NCBI GenBank assembly: GCA_913057685.1 | Contig: CAJXOA010000020.1 | Coordinates: 1 to 39,848, forward strand | Source of the DNA: an uncultured Trueperaceae bacterium | GTDB lineage: Bacteria > Deinococcota > Deinococci > Deinococcales > Trueperaceae | Reading direction: 5' to 3' | Length of the DNA stretch: 39,848 bases | In this document: positions 16,327-25,765 of the stretch, piece by piece | How positions within the stretch are numbered: position 1 is the first letter of the stretch | Layout: each line of letters begins with the position of its first letter | Notes under the pieces: model-generated | The model's input: only the letters and a program-made list of their open reading frames with translations | Databases searched by the model: none | What the model was told of the DNA's origin: nothing | Program-made: the position numbers and the translations under genes

Positions 16327-17221
16327 GCACGTCGCGAACGTCGTCGCGAAGTTCTTCGCGCGGGGCGGGCGGACGCGCGCCTACCGGCGGGCGGCGGCGG
16401 TCGTGGCGTGGCCGGAGATCGTCGGGGCGACCCTCGCCCGCTTCGCGGTCGCCCGGTCGGTGCGCGACCGCACGCTGTTCGTCGACGTGAGCGACAGCGA
16501 GACGGCGATGCACCTGTCGCTGCAGCGTCCGCGCTTCCTGCGGGCGTACGCCGAGCGGTTCGGGCCGGGCGTGATTCAGGACGTCCGCTTCGTCGCCGGC
16601 CGGCCGGCCGACCGGGCGCCGGGGGGCCCGCCGCCCCCCGAACCGAGCGGGTCGGCGGGGTCCGCGGGGGACGACGCCGCCCCCCCGGCGCCGGTGGACG
16701 CCGACGAGCGGGAGCGCTTGCTCGCGTCGCTCGGGCGGCTGGAGCTGCCCGAGGCGGTGGCGACCCCGGCGCTCGAGGCGGGCGAGGCGTGGTTGCGGCA
16801 CCGCGCGCGGGCGGAGGCGGCGGGCTGGACGCCGTGCCCGCACTGCGGCGCCCTCTCCCCCGACCCGGGCCCGTGCGACGCCTGTCGTCGGTACCGTGCG
16901 GCGCCGGCGGTGCGGCGGGCGGCGGAGCGGTTGCGGGTCGACCCCGCCGCCGCGACGCCGGACCTGTCGGAGGACGAGCGGCGGGTCGCCGCGGCGTTGG
17001 CGGTGGAGGCCCTCGACGAGGCGTTGCTCGGGTTGCTGCCGCAGGTGCTGGCGTCGCCGGCGTTGGCACCCCAATTGCGCGAGGCGGCGACGGTGCGCCT
17101 CGCGTTGAGCGAAGACAAACCGCGCGAGGCGGTCGACGCAGCCGACGTCGATCGCCTCGATGCGCGGGTGGCGCGCGCCCTGGGTCGATGGGGCGCCGGC
17201 GCCGGAGAGGACGGGACATGA
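16319..17221 (+). CDS. dciA: DUF721/DciA-like protein with C-terminal zinc ribbon
   Basis: The 300-residue product starts with a DUF721/DciA domain (about residues 1-90, including WPEIVGATLA and LFVDVSDSETAMHLSLQR). DciA is the widespread loader of the replicative helicase DnaB in bacteria without DnaC. After a Pro/Gly/Ala linker (95-125) comes a four-cysteine zinc ribbon, C173-xx-C176 and C186-xx-C189, then a helical Ala/Arg-rich tail of about 110 residues. Most DciA proteins I know of are a short DUF721 domain with or without a disordered tail, so this extension is unusual. It overlaps recF upstream by 8 bases and shares ATGA with gpmI downstream. The DUF721 assignment is firm; helicase loading is inferred from family and recF context. 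Confidence 0.8.
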   Translation: MAEHVANVVAKFFARGGRTRAYRRAAAVVAWPEIVGATLARFAVARSVRDRTLFVDVSDSETAMHLSLQRPRFLRAYAERFGPGVIQDVRFVAGRPADRAPGGPPPPEPSGSAGSAGDDAAPPAPVDADERERLLASLGRLELPEAVATPALEAGEAWLRHRARAEAAGWTPCPHCGALSPDPGPCDACRRYRAAPAVRRAAERLRVDPAAATPDLSEDERRVAAALAVEALDEALLGLLPQVLASPALAPQLREAATVRLALSEDKPREAVDAADVDRLDARVARALGRWGAGAGEDGT

Positions 17222-18780
17222 CCGACGCAGCGACGCAGGAGCACACCGAACGGGGCCGGACGCCGGTCGCCTTGATCGTGCTGGACGGGTTCGGCTTGGC
17301 GCCGGACGGGGAGGGCAACGCCGTCGCGCGGGCCGCGACGCCGGTGTTCGACGCGGCGTGGCGGGACGCGCCGCACACGACGTTGCAGGCGTCGGGACCG
17401 GCGGTGGGGCTGCCGGAGGGCCAGATGGGGAACAGCGAGGTGGGGCACATGAACCTGGGGGCGGGCCGGGTGGTGCAGCAGAGCCTGAGCTACCTGACGT
17501 CGATCATCGAGGACGGGAGCCTCGCGCGGACCGACGCGTTCACCGACCTGTGCGACGCGGCGGAGGGGGGGACGCTGCACCTGATGGGGTTGGTGAGCGA
17601 CGGCGGCGTGCACGCCGACCTTGGGCACCTGACGGGCCTGGTGGACCTGGCGGTCGCGTCCGGCGTCCGGCGGATCCGCGTGCACGCCTTCACCGACGGG
17701 CGCGACACCGCACCGGACGGGGGCCGCGGCTACCTGGCGACGCTGGAGGCGCACCTGGCGGGGGTGGAGGCCGACGCGCGGATCGCGACGGTGGTCGGTC
17801 GCTACTACGCGATGGATCGCGACGAGCGGTGGGAGCGGACCGAGGAGGCGTACCGCGCGGTCGTGTGCGGCGAGGGGGTGCACACGGCGGCGTCGGCGGC
17901 GGAGGCGATCGACGCGGCGTACGCCCGCGGGGAGACCGACGAGTTCGTCCGCGCGACGGTCGTCGTCGAGGACGGCGCGGCGGTCGGGCCGATCCACCCG
18001 GGGGATGCAGCGTTGTTCTTCAACTTCCGCGCCGACCGCGCGCGGCAGCTGACGCGGGCGTTGAGCGACCCGGACTTCGCGGGGTTCGTTCGGTGCGCGG
18101 AACCGACGGTGCACCTGGCGACGTTGATGCCGTACGACGACGCCTGGCCGCTGCCGGCGCTCGCCACCGCGCCGCAGGTGGAGCGCTGCTTGGCGGACGT
18201 CCTCGCCGCGGCGGGGCGGACGCAGTTCCATGCGGCGGAGACCGAGAAGTACCCGCACGTGACGTACTTCTTCAACGCGAAGATCGAGGCGCCGTTCCCC
18301 GGCGAGACGCGGCACATCGAGCCGTCCCCGAAGGTCGCGACGTACGACCTGCAGCCGGAGATGAGCGCGCCGGCGTTGACCGACGCGGTGGTGGCGCGCC
18401 TGGAGGGGCACGACGACGATTTTCTACTGGTGAACTACGCGAACCCGGACATGGTGGGGCACACCGGCGACCTGGCGGCCGCCATCCGGGCGTGCGAAGC
18501 GGTGGACGTCGCGCTGGGGCGGCTGCTGGAGGCGGTCCGCGCGAAGGGGGGCGTGGCGATCGTGCTGGCCGACCACGGCAACGCCGAAACGATGATCGCC
18601 GCGGACGGTGGGCCGCACACGGCGCACACGACCAACCCGGTGCCGTGCATCGTGACGGGGGCGGGCCCGGTCCGCCTCCGCGAGGGGGGCGTGCTGGGGG
18701 ACGTCGCGCCGACGGTGTTGGCGCTCGCCGGCGTCGCGGCGCCGCCGGAGATGACGGGGCGGTCGTTGCTCGAGGACTAA
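17218..18780 (+). CDS. gpmI: 2,3-bisphosphoglycerate-independent phosphoglycerate mutase
   Basis: This 520-residue glycolytic enzyme interconverts 3- and 2-phosphoglycerate through a phosphoserine intermediate and two manganese ions. The serine nucleophile is in GNSEVGHMNLG; metal and substrate motifs LIVLDGFG, SDGGVHAD, FTDGRDT, FNFRADRARQLTRAL, NPDMVGHTG and ADHGNAE are all present. In the EKYPHVTYFFN motif the usual following Gly-Gly is replaced by Ala-Lys, probably neutral. The ATG at 17218 overlaps the DciA-like stop, so it is coupled to recF-dciA even though its function is unrelated. A strong hairpin follows the stop. Confidence 0.97.
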   Translation: MTDAATQEHTERGRTPVALIVLDGFGLAPDGEGNAVARAATPVFDAAWRDAPHTTLQASGPAVGLPEGQMGNSEVGHMNLGAGRVVQQSLSYLTSIIEDGSLARTDAFTDLCDAAEGGTLHLMGLVSDGGVHADLGHLTGLVDLAVASGVRRIRVHAFTDGRDTAPDGGRGYLATLEAHLAGVEADARIATVVGRYYAMDRDERWERTEEAYRAVVCGEGVHTAASAAEAIDAAYARGETDEFVRATVVVEDGAAVGPIHPGDAALFFNFRADRARQLTRALSDPDFAGFVRCAEPTVHLATLMPYDDAWPLPALATAPQVERCLADVLAAAGRTQFHAAETEKYPHVTYFFNAKIEAPFPGETRHIEPSPKVATYDLQPEMSAPALTDAVVARLEGHDDDFLLVNYANPDMVGHTGDLAAAIRACEAVDVALGRLLEAVRAKGGVAIVLADHGNAETMIAADGGPHTAHTTNPVPCIVTGAGPVRLREGGVLGDVAPTVLALAGVAAPPEMTGRSLLED

Positions 18781-18799
18781 GGCGCGCCGGGCCCACGCA

Positions 18800-18827
18800 A
18801 ACGCGCCCCGGAGATCCGGGGCGCGTT
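18800..18827. terminator. 12-bp terminator hairpin between gpmI and groEL
   Basis: AACGCGCCCCGG, loop AGAT and the exact complement CCGGGGCGCGTT lie 20 bases after the gpmI stop and 48 bases beyond the groEL stop. The arms end in AA/TT, giving a short T pair on each strand. It fits a bidirectional terminator for the two convergent genes. Confidence 0.75.
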
Positions 18828-18875
18828 CGGTTCGCTCGTGCGGCGCGCGGGGCGCCGCGCGTTCGGGGGCGTGGA

Positions 18876-20853
<1,978 letters not shown>

Positions 20854-20867
20854 GGTCTCCTCCTACG

Positions 20868-20897
20868 TGCGTGGGAATCTGCGTGGCCTCGCCACGC
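20868..20897 (-). repeat. Repeat and inverted repeat in the groES 5' leader
   Basis: On the plus strand TGCGTGG occurs at 20868-20874 and again at 20880-20886, and CCACGC follows at 20892-20897. The second copy forms a perfect 7-bp stem (GCGTGGC, loop CTC, GCCACGC, 20881-20897). Either copy could pair with the single complement, so the leader RNA has two competing hairpins, one nearer the groES ribosome-binding site. Whether this has a function is unknown. Confidence 0.55.
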
Positions 20898-20899
20898 GT

Positions 20900-20926
20900 T
20901 TGGCACTCCCCGGAGGAGAGTGCCAA
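20900..20926. promoter_or_regulatory. CIRCE operator (HrcA binding site)
   Basis: TTGGCACTC-N9-GAGTGCCAA is a perfect 9-bp inverted repeat with the canonical nine-base spacer. It differs from the consensus TTAGCACTC-N9-GAGTGCTAA at one symmetrical pair. It lies immediately downstream of the predicted groES transcription start, so HrcA binding would block initiation or clearance until heat shock. The hrcA gene is not in this window. Confidence 0.95.
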
Positions 20927-20934
20927 CTGCGACC

Positions 20935-20963
20935 ATGGTACGGACGCGCACCTCGAATGTCAA
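20935..20963 (-). promoter_or_regulatory. Consensus promoter of groES-groEL
   Basis: The minus strand has TTGACA (20963-20958), 17 bases, and TACCAT (20940-20935). This is the best -35/-10 pair in the window and places the start of transcription next to the CIRCE operator. In contrast, most other promoters here have a -10 box only. Confidence 0.88.
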
Positions 20964-20993
20964 GTCGGTTGAGCGCGAGCCGCTCAGATGTTG

Positions 20994-21323
20994 TCAGCCG
21001 CGGCGGAGGCCGAGGAGGAGCCCCGGAACGAACGCCGCCGCGAACGGCAGATTGTACGTCAACACGTCCAGGAGCGCCCCCCACCCCTGCCGCAACGACG
21101 CCTCCTCGAGCCACGGCGCGGCGTCCGCCTGCACCGCCGACCAGTTCACCTGCACGTAGCCGACCCAGGCGAGCCCCTGCACCACCACGAACAACGTCCC
21201 GAGCAGCAGCGCCGCCAGCTTGCCGATCTTCTTCACCGCGAAGCCGGCGACGAACCCCGCCAGCGCACCGAACCCCACCTGTTCGACGAGCGGAAGAAGC
21301 GGTCCGAGCGCGGGAAGGTCCAC
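20994..21323 (-). CDS. FUN14 family membrane protein
   Basis: This small protein (109 residues from the GTG at 21323) has the FUN14 pattern: a glycine-rich helix [24 protein letters not shown], a second hydrophobic segment with [16 protein letters not shown], and a third near the C-terminus ([22 protein letters not shown]). Mitochondrial FUNDC1 shares the fold, but bacterial members have no known function. I prefer the GTG at 21323 because TAGCGT (21332-21337, minus strand) lies 8 bases upstream and the family N-terminus needs no more; a start at 21359 would add 12 residues. It lies upstream of groES on the same strand but ends before the groES promoter. Confidence 0.8.
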   Translation of the reverse strand: MDLPALGPLLPLVEQVGFGALAGFVAGFAVKKIGKLAALLLGTLFVVVQGLAWVGYVQVNWSAVQADAAPWLEEASLRQGWGALLDVLTYNLPFAAAFVPGLLLGLRRG

Positions 21324-21331
21324 CGCGCGCG

Positions 21332-21337
21332 ACGCTA
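21332..21337 (-). promoter_or_regulatory. Candidate -10 box for the FUN14 gene
   Basis: The minus strand reads TGG-TAGCGT, eight bases, then GTG. It fits the extended -10 leaderless pattern seen elsewhere in the window and helps choose the start. Confidence 0.5.
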
Positions 21338-21381
21338 CCACGCCCGCGGCCGCGGCCACGGAAGACGCGCCGCCCCTGGGC

Positions 21382-21387
21382 TATCAT
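21382..21387 (+). promoter_or_regulatory. -10 box for the psuG operon
   Basis: TATCAT lies nine bases before the psuG ATG. The transcript would have a leader of at most 2 or 3 bases, so it is nearly leaderless. Confidence 0.6.
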
Positions 21388-21396
21388 GCGCGGCGT

Positions 21397-22305
21397 ATGG
21401 CGTTCTCCGTCGCCCCCCGCGTCCGCGCCGCCCTCGACGAGGGCCTCCCCGTCGTGGCGCTCGAATCCACGGTCGTCACCCACGGCCTCCCCCGCCCCGA
21501 CAACCTCGCCCTCGCCCGCGACCTCGAACGCACCGTGCGCGAGGCCGGCGGCGAACCCGCCACCGTCGGCGTCCTCGACGGCACCGTCGTCGTCGGGCTC
21601 GACGACGACGAGCTCGTGCGCCTCGCCGAACCCGGCGCGGACAAGGCGTCGACCTGGAACCTCGCCGCGCTCGTCGCGCAGGGGCGCGACGCCGGCACCA
21701 CCGTCGCCACCACCCTGTACGCCGCCCAACGCGCCGGCATCGAGACCTTCGCCACCGGCGGGATCGGCGGCGTGCACCCCGGCGGCGGGTACGACGAATC
21801 CGCCGACATCGCCGCCCTCGCCCGCACCCCCGTCGTCACCGTCTGCGCCGGCCCGAAGAGCCTGCTCGACGCGCACGCCACCCTCGAGCGCCTCGAAAGC
21901 GCCGGCGTCGCGGTCGTCGGGTACGCCAGCGACCACCTCGCCGGCTTCCACGTCGCCACCACCGACCTGAAGGTGCCCGCCCGCGCCGACGACGCCGCCA
22001 CCCTCGCGCGCATCAAGCGCGCCCAGGACGCCCTCGGGCAACCCCAGGCGCTGCTGGTGACGCAACCGGTCGACCCCGGCCTCGACCCGGGCGCGTACGC
22101 CGACTGGCTCGCGGCGGCGCAGGCCGACGCCGACGCCGCCGGCATCGCGGGGCGCGACGCCACCCCGTTCCTGCTCGACGCGCTCGCGCGGCACTCGGAC
22201 GGCGCCACCGTCGACGTGAACCTCCGCCTCCTGCACGCCAACGCCGCGCTCGCCACGCGCGTCGCCGCGGCGCTCACGTCCACCCCGACCGGAGGGACCG
22301 CATGA
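21397..22305 (+). CDS. psuG: Pseudouridine-5'-phosphate glycosidase
   Basis: The 302-residue enzyme matches PsuG (IndA/YeiN), which breaks the C-C glycosidic bond of pseudouridine 5'-phosphate to give uracil and ribose 5-phosphate. Family motifs include ALESTVVTHGLPRP with the catalytic glutamate near residue 23, Lys83 in GADKAS, TTLYAAQRAGIETFATGGIGGVH, and GPKSLLD with the Schiff-base lysine at 154. The pathway also needs a PfkB-type pseudouridine kinase, often adjacent or fused; none is next to it here. It is the first gene of a long coupled run, and its stop shares ATGA with the RodZ-like gene. Its codons end in C far more than those of gpmI or eamA. Confidence 0.95.
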   Translation: MAFSVAPRVRAALDEGLPVVALESTVVTHGLPRPDNLALARDLERTVREAGGEPATVGVLDGTVVVGLDDDELVRLAEPGADKASTWNLAALVAQGRDAGTTVATTLYAAQRAGIETFATGGIGGVHPGGGYDESADIAALARTPVVTVCAGPKSLLDAHATLERLESAGVAVVGYASDHLAGFHVATTDLKVPARADDAATLARIKRAQDALGQPQALLVTQPVDPGLDPGAYADWLAAAQADADAAGIAGRDATPFLLDALARHSDGATVDVNLRLLHANAALATRVAAALTSTPTGGTA

Positions 22306-23531
22306 GCTACGACGCCGAACGCCCGGACGACCGCCCCACCCCCCCGAGCGGCGCGGTCCGTCCCCAACCCGGCGGGCCCGGCCTCGGCGACTGGTTGCGT
22401 ACCGCCCGCGAGGAGGCCGGCCTCGACCTCGCCGCGATCGCGAGCCACACGCACGTCCGCGCCGCCTACCTCGAGGCGCTCGAGCGCGAGGACCTCGCGA
22501 AGCTCCCCGAGGACGTCTACGCCCGCAACTTCCTGCGCCTCCACGCCCGCGCCCTCGGGCTCGACGAAGCCGAAGCGCTGGAGCGCTTCGCGGCGCTTCG
22601 CCGCCTCCGCGACGACGGCCCCGCCGACGCCGTGCGCGACGCGCCCGAGGCGCCGCCCCGCGCGACCCGCAGCGCCCCCCGCACCGCACCCCGAAGCGCC
22701 CCGCGGACCGCCGGCCGCCCGCGCGGCGGCGCCCGGCCGGCCGACGGCGGCGCCCTCGCCGACGCGCTGCGCGCCGCCGGACCGCTCCTCGCGACCGTCG
22801 TCGTGGCCGGCGTCGTGATCGGCACCGCCGTGTGGGGCTTCAACCAGCTGCTGTTCGACCCCACGCCCGCCGCGGTGCCCGCCACGGCGCCCGCCGCTGC
22901 GGACGCCCCCGCGGGCGACGCCCCGGCGGCACCCGCCGACGTCGCGTCCATCGGCGACGGCGGGCCCCTCGCCGGCGCCGACGCGACCGACGCCCTGGCG
23001 GCGCCCGCCGGATCGCCCGCCGCGAACGCCGACGTCGCACTCAGCGTCACCACCGATCCGCCCGGCGCCCGCGTCACGGTCGACGCCTTCGGGCTCCCGG
23101 GCGTGACGCCCATCCGCAACGTGCCCGTCACCGCGCAGGCCGAACGCACCGTCCGCATCGAACGCGACGGCTACCTGCCGGTCGAGACGACGCTCGCCTT
23201 CGACCGCGACCGCGAGATCGTCGTCACCCTCGAGCCGGAACCCGACGCGCCGGCCCCGACCGCGGCCGCCGGCGGCGCCGACGCGGTCCGCGTCGTCGTC
23301 GAGGAGGCCAGCTGGCTGGAGGCGTACCAGAGCACCGCCCGCGGCGAGGGGGAACGCCTCGCCTACACCACCGCCCAACCGGGCGACACGTTCACGTTCG
23401 AGCGTCCCGTGTACCTGCACGTCGGCAACGCCGGAGGGCTCGAGGTGTTCGTCGACGGCGAGCCGCTCGTGCCGTCCCTCGGCTCGCGCGGCGCCGTCAC
23501 CGGCCGCGCCTTCCCGGAGGCCCCTCGTTGA
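22302..23531 (+). CDS. rodZ: RodZ-like HTH membrane protein with PEGA and DUF4115 domains
   Basis: This 409-residue single-pass protein has a cytoplasmic RodZ-type helix-turn-helix (about 28-95, GLGDWLRTAREEAGLDLAAIASHT to RNFLRLHARAL), an Arg/Ala/Pro linker, one transmembrane helix (161-180), an Ala/Pro-rich stretch, a PEGA domain (about 246-310, TDPPGARVTVDAFGLPGVTP to RDGYLPVETTLAF) and a C-terminal DUF4115 beta-domain (329-403). RodZ links MreB filaments to the wall-synthesis machinery. The PEGA insertion is not part of ordinary RodZ; PEGA domains are found in surface and envelope proteins. It shares ATGA with psuG upstream and TTGA with the permease downstream, so it is co-translated with an ABC exporter. 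mreBCD is not in this window, so the RodZ role is inferred from domains only. Confidence 0.82.
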   Translation: MSYDAERPDDRPTPPSGAVRPQPGGPGLGDWLRTAREEAGLDLAAIASHTHVRAAYLEALEREDLAKLPEDVYARNFLRLHARALGLDEAEALERFAALRRLRDDGPADAVRDAPEAPPRATRSAPRTAPRSAPRTAGRPRGGARPADGGALADALRAAGPLLATVVVAGVVIGTAVWGFNQLLFDPTPAAVPATAPAAADAPAGDAPAAPADVASIGDGGPLAGADATDALAAPAGSPAANADVALSVTTDPPGARVTVDAFGLPGVTPIRNVPVTAQAERTVRIERDGYLPVETTLAFDRDREIVVTLEPEPDAPAPTAAAGGADAVRVVVEEASWLEAYQSTARGEGERLAYTTAQPGDTFTFERPVYLHVGNAGGLEVFVDGEPLVPSLGSRGAVTGRAFPEAPR

Positions 23532-24685
23532 TCTGGAACCTCGCGCTGCACTCGCTGCGCCACCGTCCGCTCCGCACCTTCCTCACCGCCACCGGCATCG
23601 CCATCGCCGTCGGATCCATGGTCGTCTTCCTCTCCCTCGGGGAGGGGTTGCGGCGCGCCTTCGCCAGCGAACTCTCGAACATCGGCGCGGAGCTGCAGAT
23701 CAGCTACGGCTCGTTCGAGACCAGCGGCTTCGGCGGCGTCCCCGAACTCCCGCTGGAGCTGCTCGACGACGTCGAAGCCGCCGCGGAACCGTTCGGCGTC
23801 ACGAAGGTCGTCCCCCTCATCCTGTACGTGCGCGGCGGCTTCACCGCCTCCAGCTCGTTCGCCTTCCAGGGCCTCCCCGCCGACGTCGACGTCGCGACGA
23901 TCTACCCCGGCTACCAGGTGGTGGAGGGGGTCGGCATCGGACCCGACGACGCAGGTAGGAACGTCGCGGTCGTCGGCACGCAGGCGGCGGAACGGTCCGA
24001 CCTGGAGGTCGGCGACGTCCTGCGCCTCAGCGCCGACGCGACCTTCGAGATCGTCGGCCTCGCCGAGGACGGCGGCGGCTTCCTGAGCAACGGCATCTTC
24101 GTCCCCATCGACGCCCTCCAGGCCGCCATCCAGAGCCCCGACCGCGTCAGCTTCTTCGTCGTCGACCTCGCCGACCCCAGCCGCGCGCAGGAGGCGGCGA
24201 CCGCCCTCGAGGAACGCTTCCCCGAGCTCGGCGTCCAGACCGCCGGCGACGTCCTCTCGGTCGTCGAACGCGGGATCCGCATCACCGACGTCGTACGCCT
24301 CGGCATCAGCGCCATCGCCCTGATCGTCGGGGCGATCGCGGTCGCGAACACCGTCCTCATGAGCGTCTTCGAACGCACCCGCGAGTTCGGGGTGGTGCGC
24401 GCCGTCGGCGCGCGCCCCCGCTTCCTGTTCGGGGTGGTGCTGGCGGAGAGCGTGCTGCTGTCGGTCTTCGGGGGCGCCGCCGGCGTCCTCCTGGGGCAGG
24501 GCGGCGCGTGGGCGGTGAACGTCGTCTCCGCCGACCTGATCGGCCTCGACGTCGCCGCGGTCACCCTCCGCCTCGTCGCCTTCTCGCTCGTCGTCGCGCT
24601 CGCCATGGGCCTCCTCTCCGGCCTGGCCCCCTCGGCGCGCGCCGCCCGCATTCAGATCGCCGACGCGGTCTCCCAGGGAGGCTGA
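23528..24685 (+). CDS. MacB/FtsX-like ABC transporter permease
   Basis: The 385-residue protein has the four-helix layout of type VII ABC systems (MacB, LolCDE, FtsX): helix 1 at about 17-37, a large periplasmic domain to about 250, then helices at about 256-279, 299-323 and 346-366. The coupling-helix motif ERTREFGVVRAVGA is conserved. Such permeases do not move substrates across the bilayer like classical transporters but pass force to periplasmic or outer-membrane events, such as lipoprotein release, peptide export or wall hydrolase control. The start is TTG at 23528, supported by GGAGG upstream and the TTGA overlap with the RodZ-like gene. The ATPase gene follows after one base. Confidence 0.92.
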   Translation: MIWNLALHSLRHRPLRTFLTATGIAIAVGSMVVFLSLGEGLRRAFASELSNIGAELQISYGSFETSGFGGVPELPLELLDDVEAAAEPFGVTKVVPLILYVRGGFTASSSFAFQGLPADVDVATIYPGYQVVEGVGIGPDDAGRNVAVVGTQAAERSDLEVGDVLRLSADATFEIVGLAEDGGGFLSNGIFVPIDALQAAIQSPDRVSFFVVDLADPSRAQEAATALEERFPELGVQTAGDVLSVVERGIRITDVVRLGISAIALIVGAIAVANTVLMSVFERTREFGVVRAVGARPRFLFGVVLAESVLLSVFGGAAGVLLGQGGAWAVNVVSADLIGLDVAAVTLRLVAFSLVVALAMGLLSGLAPSARAARIQIADAVSQGG

Positions 24686-24686
24686 G

Positions 24687-25379
24687 ATGCTGCGCGCCGA
24701 AGGGTTGGTCCGCACCTACGCCACGCCCGCCGGACCGGTCCACGCCCTGCAGGGCGTCGACCACGCCTTCACCCCCGGGCGGGTCACCGCCGTCATGGGG
24801 CCCTCGGGCTCGGGGAAGTCGACGCTGCTGAACCTGCTCGCCGGCTTCGACCGGCCCGACGCCGGCCACGTCCGCCTCGACGACCTCGCCCTCGACGCGG
24901 TGAACGAAACCCGCCTCGCGGCGCTCCGCCTGCGCCACTTCGGGTTCGTCTTCCAAGCGTCGAACCTGATCTCGGTCCTCCCCGCCCGCGCCAACGTCGC
25001 CTTCCCCATGGGGTTGGCCGGCGTCGCGACCGGGGAGCGCCTGCGCCGCGCCGACGCGCTCCTGGAACGCTTCGGGGTGGCGCACCGCGGCGGCGCCCTG
25101 CCCGCGAAACTCTCGGGCGGGGAACGGCAACGCGTCGCCCTCGCGCGGGCGCTCGCCAACGACCCGCAGGTCGTCTTCGCCGACGAACCGACCGGCAACC
25201 TCGATCGCGCCAGCGGCCGCGAGGTCATCGGGGCGCTGCGCGAGGTCGCGGCGGACGGCCGCACCGTGATCGTCGTGACGCACGACGCGGCCGTCGCCGA
25301 CGCCGCCGACGTCACCCTCGCCATCGCCGACGGCCGCATCACGTCGGTCGAGGGCGGGGACGGCGCCGAGGCGGCGTGA
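24687..25379 (+). CDS. ABC transporter ATP-binding protein (MacB/LolD type)
   Basis: This 230-residue ATPase powers the preceding permease. Walker A is GPSGSGKST, the Q-loop FVFQASNL, the signature LSGGERQRVALARAL, Walker B VVFADEPTGNLD and the H-loop VIVVTHD; the EPTGNLD form is typical of the LolD/MacB/FtsE group. The ATG has GGGAGG six bases before it, inside the end of the permease gene. The stop shares GTGA with the DUF423 gene. The substrate or partner is not evident from sequence. Confidence 0.95.
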   Translation: MLRAEGLVRTYATPAGPVHALQGVDHAFTPGRVTAVMGPSGSGKSTLLNLLAGFDRPDAGHVRLDDLALDAVNETRLAALRLRHFGFVFQASNLISVLPARANVAFPMGLAGVATGERLRRADALLERFGVAHRGGALPAKLSGGERQRVALARALANDPQVVFADEPTGNLDRASGREVIGALREVAADGRTVIVVTHDAAVADAADVTLAIADGRITSVEGGDGAEAA

Positions 25380-25765
25380 GCGGCGCGGAGGCGTCCGACG
25401 CCCGCTGGGCGGCGGTCGGGGCGCTCCTCGCCGGGGCGGGCGTCGCGCTCGGTGCGTTCGGGGCGCACGCCCTCGCACCGGTCCTGAGCGAGGCGCGCCT
25501 GGCGACGTTCGAGACGGCGGTCCGCTACCAGACGGTGCACGGCGTCGCGCTCCTCGCGGTCGCCGCGTGGGGCCCGCCCGGCCGGGCGGCCCGCCCCTGG
25601 CTGCTGGCCGGCGCCCTCGTGTTCGCCGGCGCCCTGTACGCCCTCGTCGCGACCGACGTCTCCGCCTTCGGGGCGGTCGCGCCGGTGGGCGGCGTCGCGC
25701 TGATCGTGGGGTGGGCGCTGCTGGCGTGGCGCCTCCTGCGCGCCGGCCGGCACGCGCCGTCGTGA
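25376..25765 (+). CDS. DUF423 family membrane protein
   Basis: A 129-residue protein with four hydrophobic segments and the DUF423 (YgdD) signature: GALLAGAGVALGAFGAHAL near the N-terminus and the ETAVRYQTVHGVALL helix. The family is widespread and of unknown function. It overlaps the ATPase gene (GTGA) and the EamA gene (GTGA). Confidence 0.93.
   Translation: MSGAEASDARWAAVGALLAGAGVALGAFGAHALAPVLSEARLATFETAVRYQTVHGVALLAVAAWGPPGRAARPWLLAGALVFAGALYALVATDVSAFGAVAPVGGVALIVGWALLAWRLLRAGRHAPS

Noticed and set aside
22653-22745. Arg-Ser-Ala-Pro repeats in the RodZ-like linker as a tandem repeat element
   Set aside because: They are a low-complexity protein linker encoded by GC-rich codons, not a DNA repeat with exact units.
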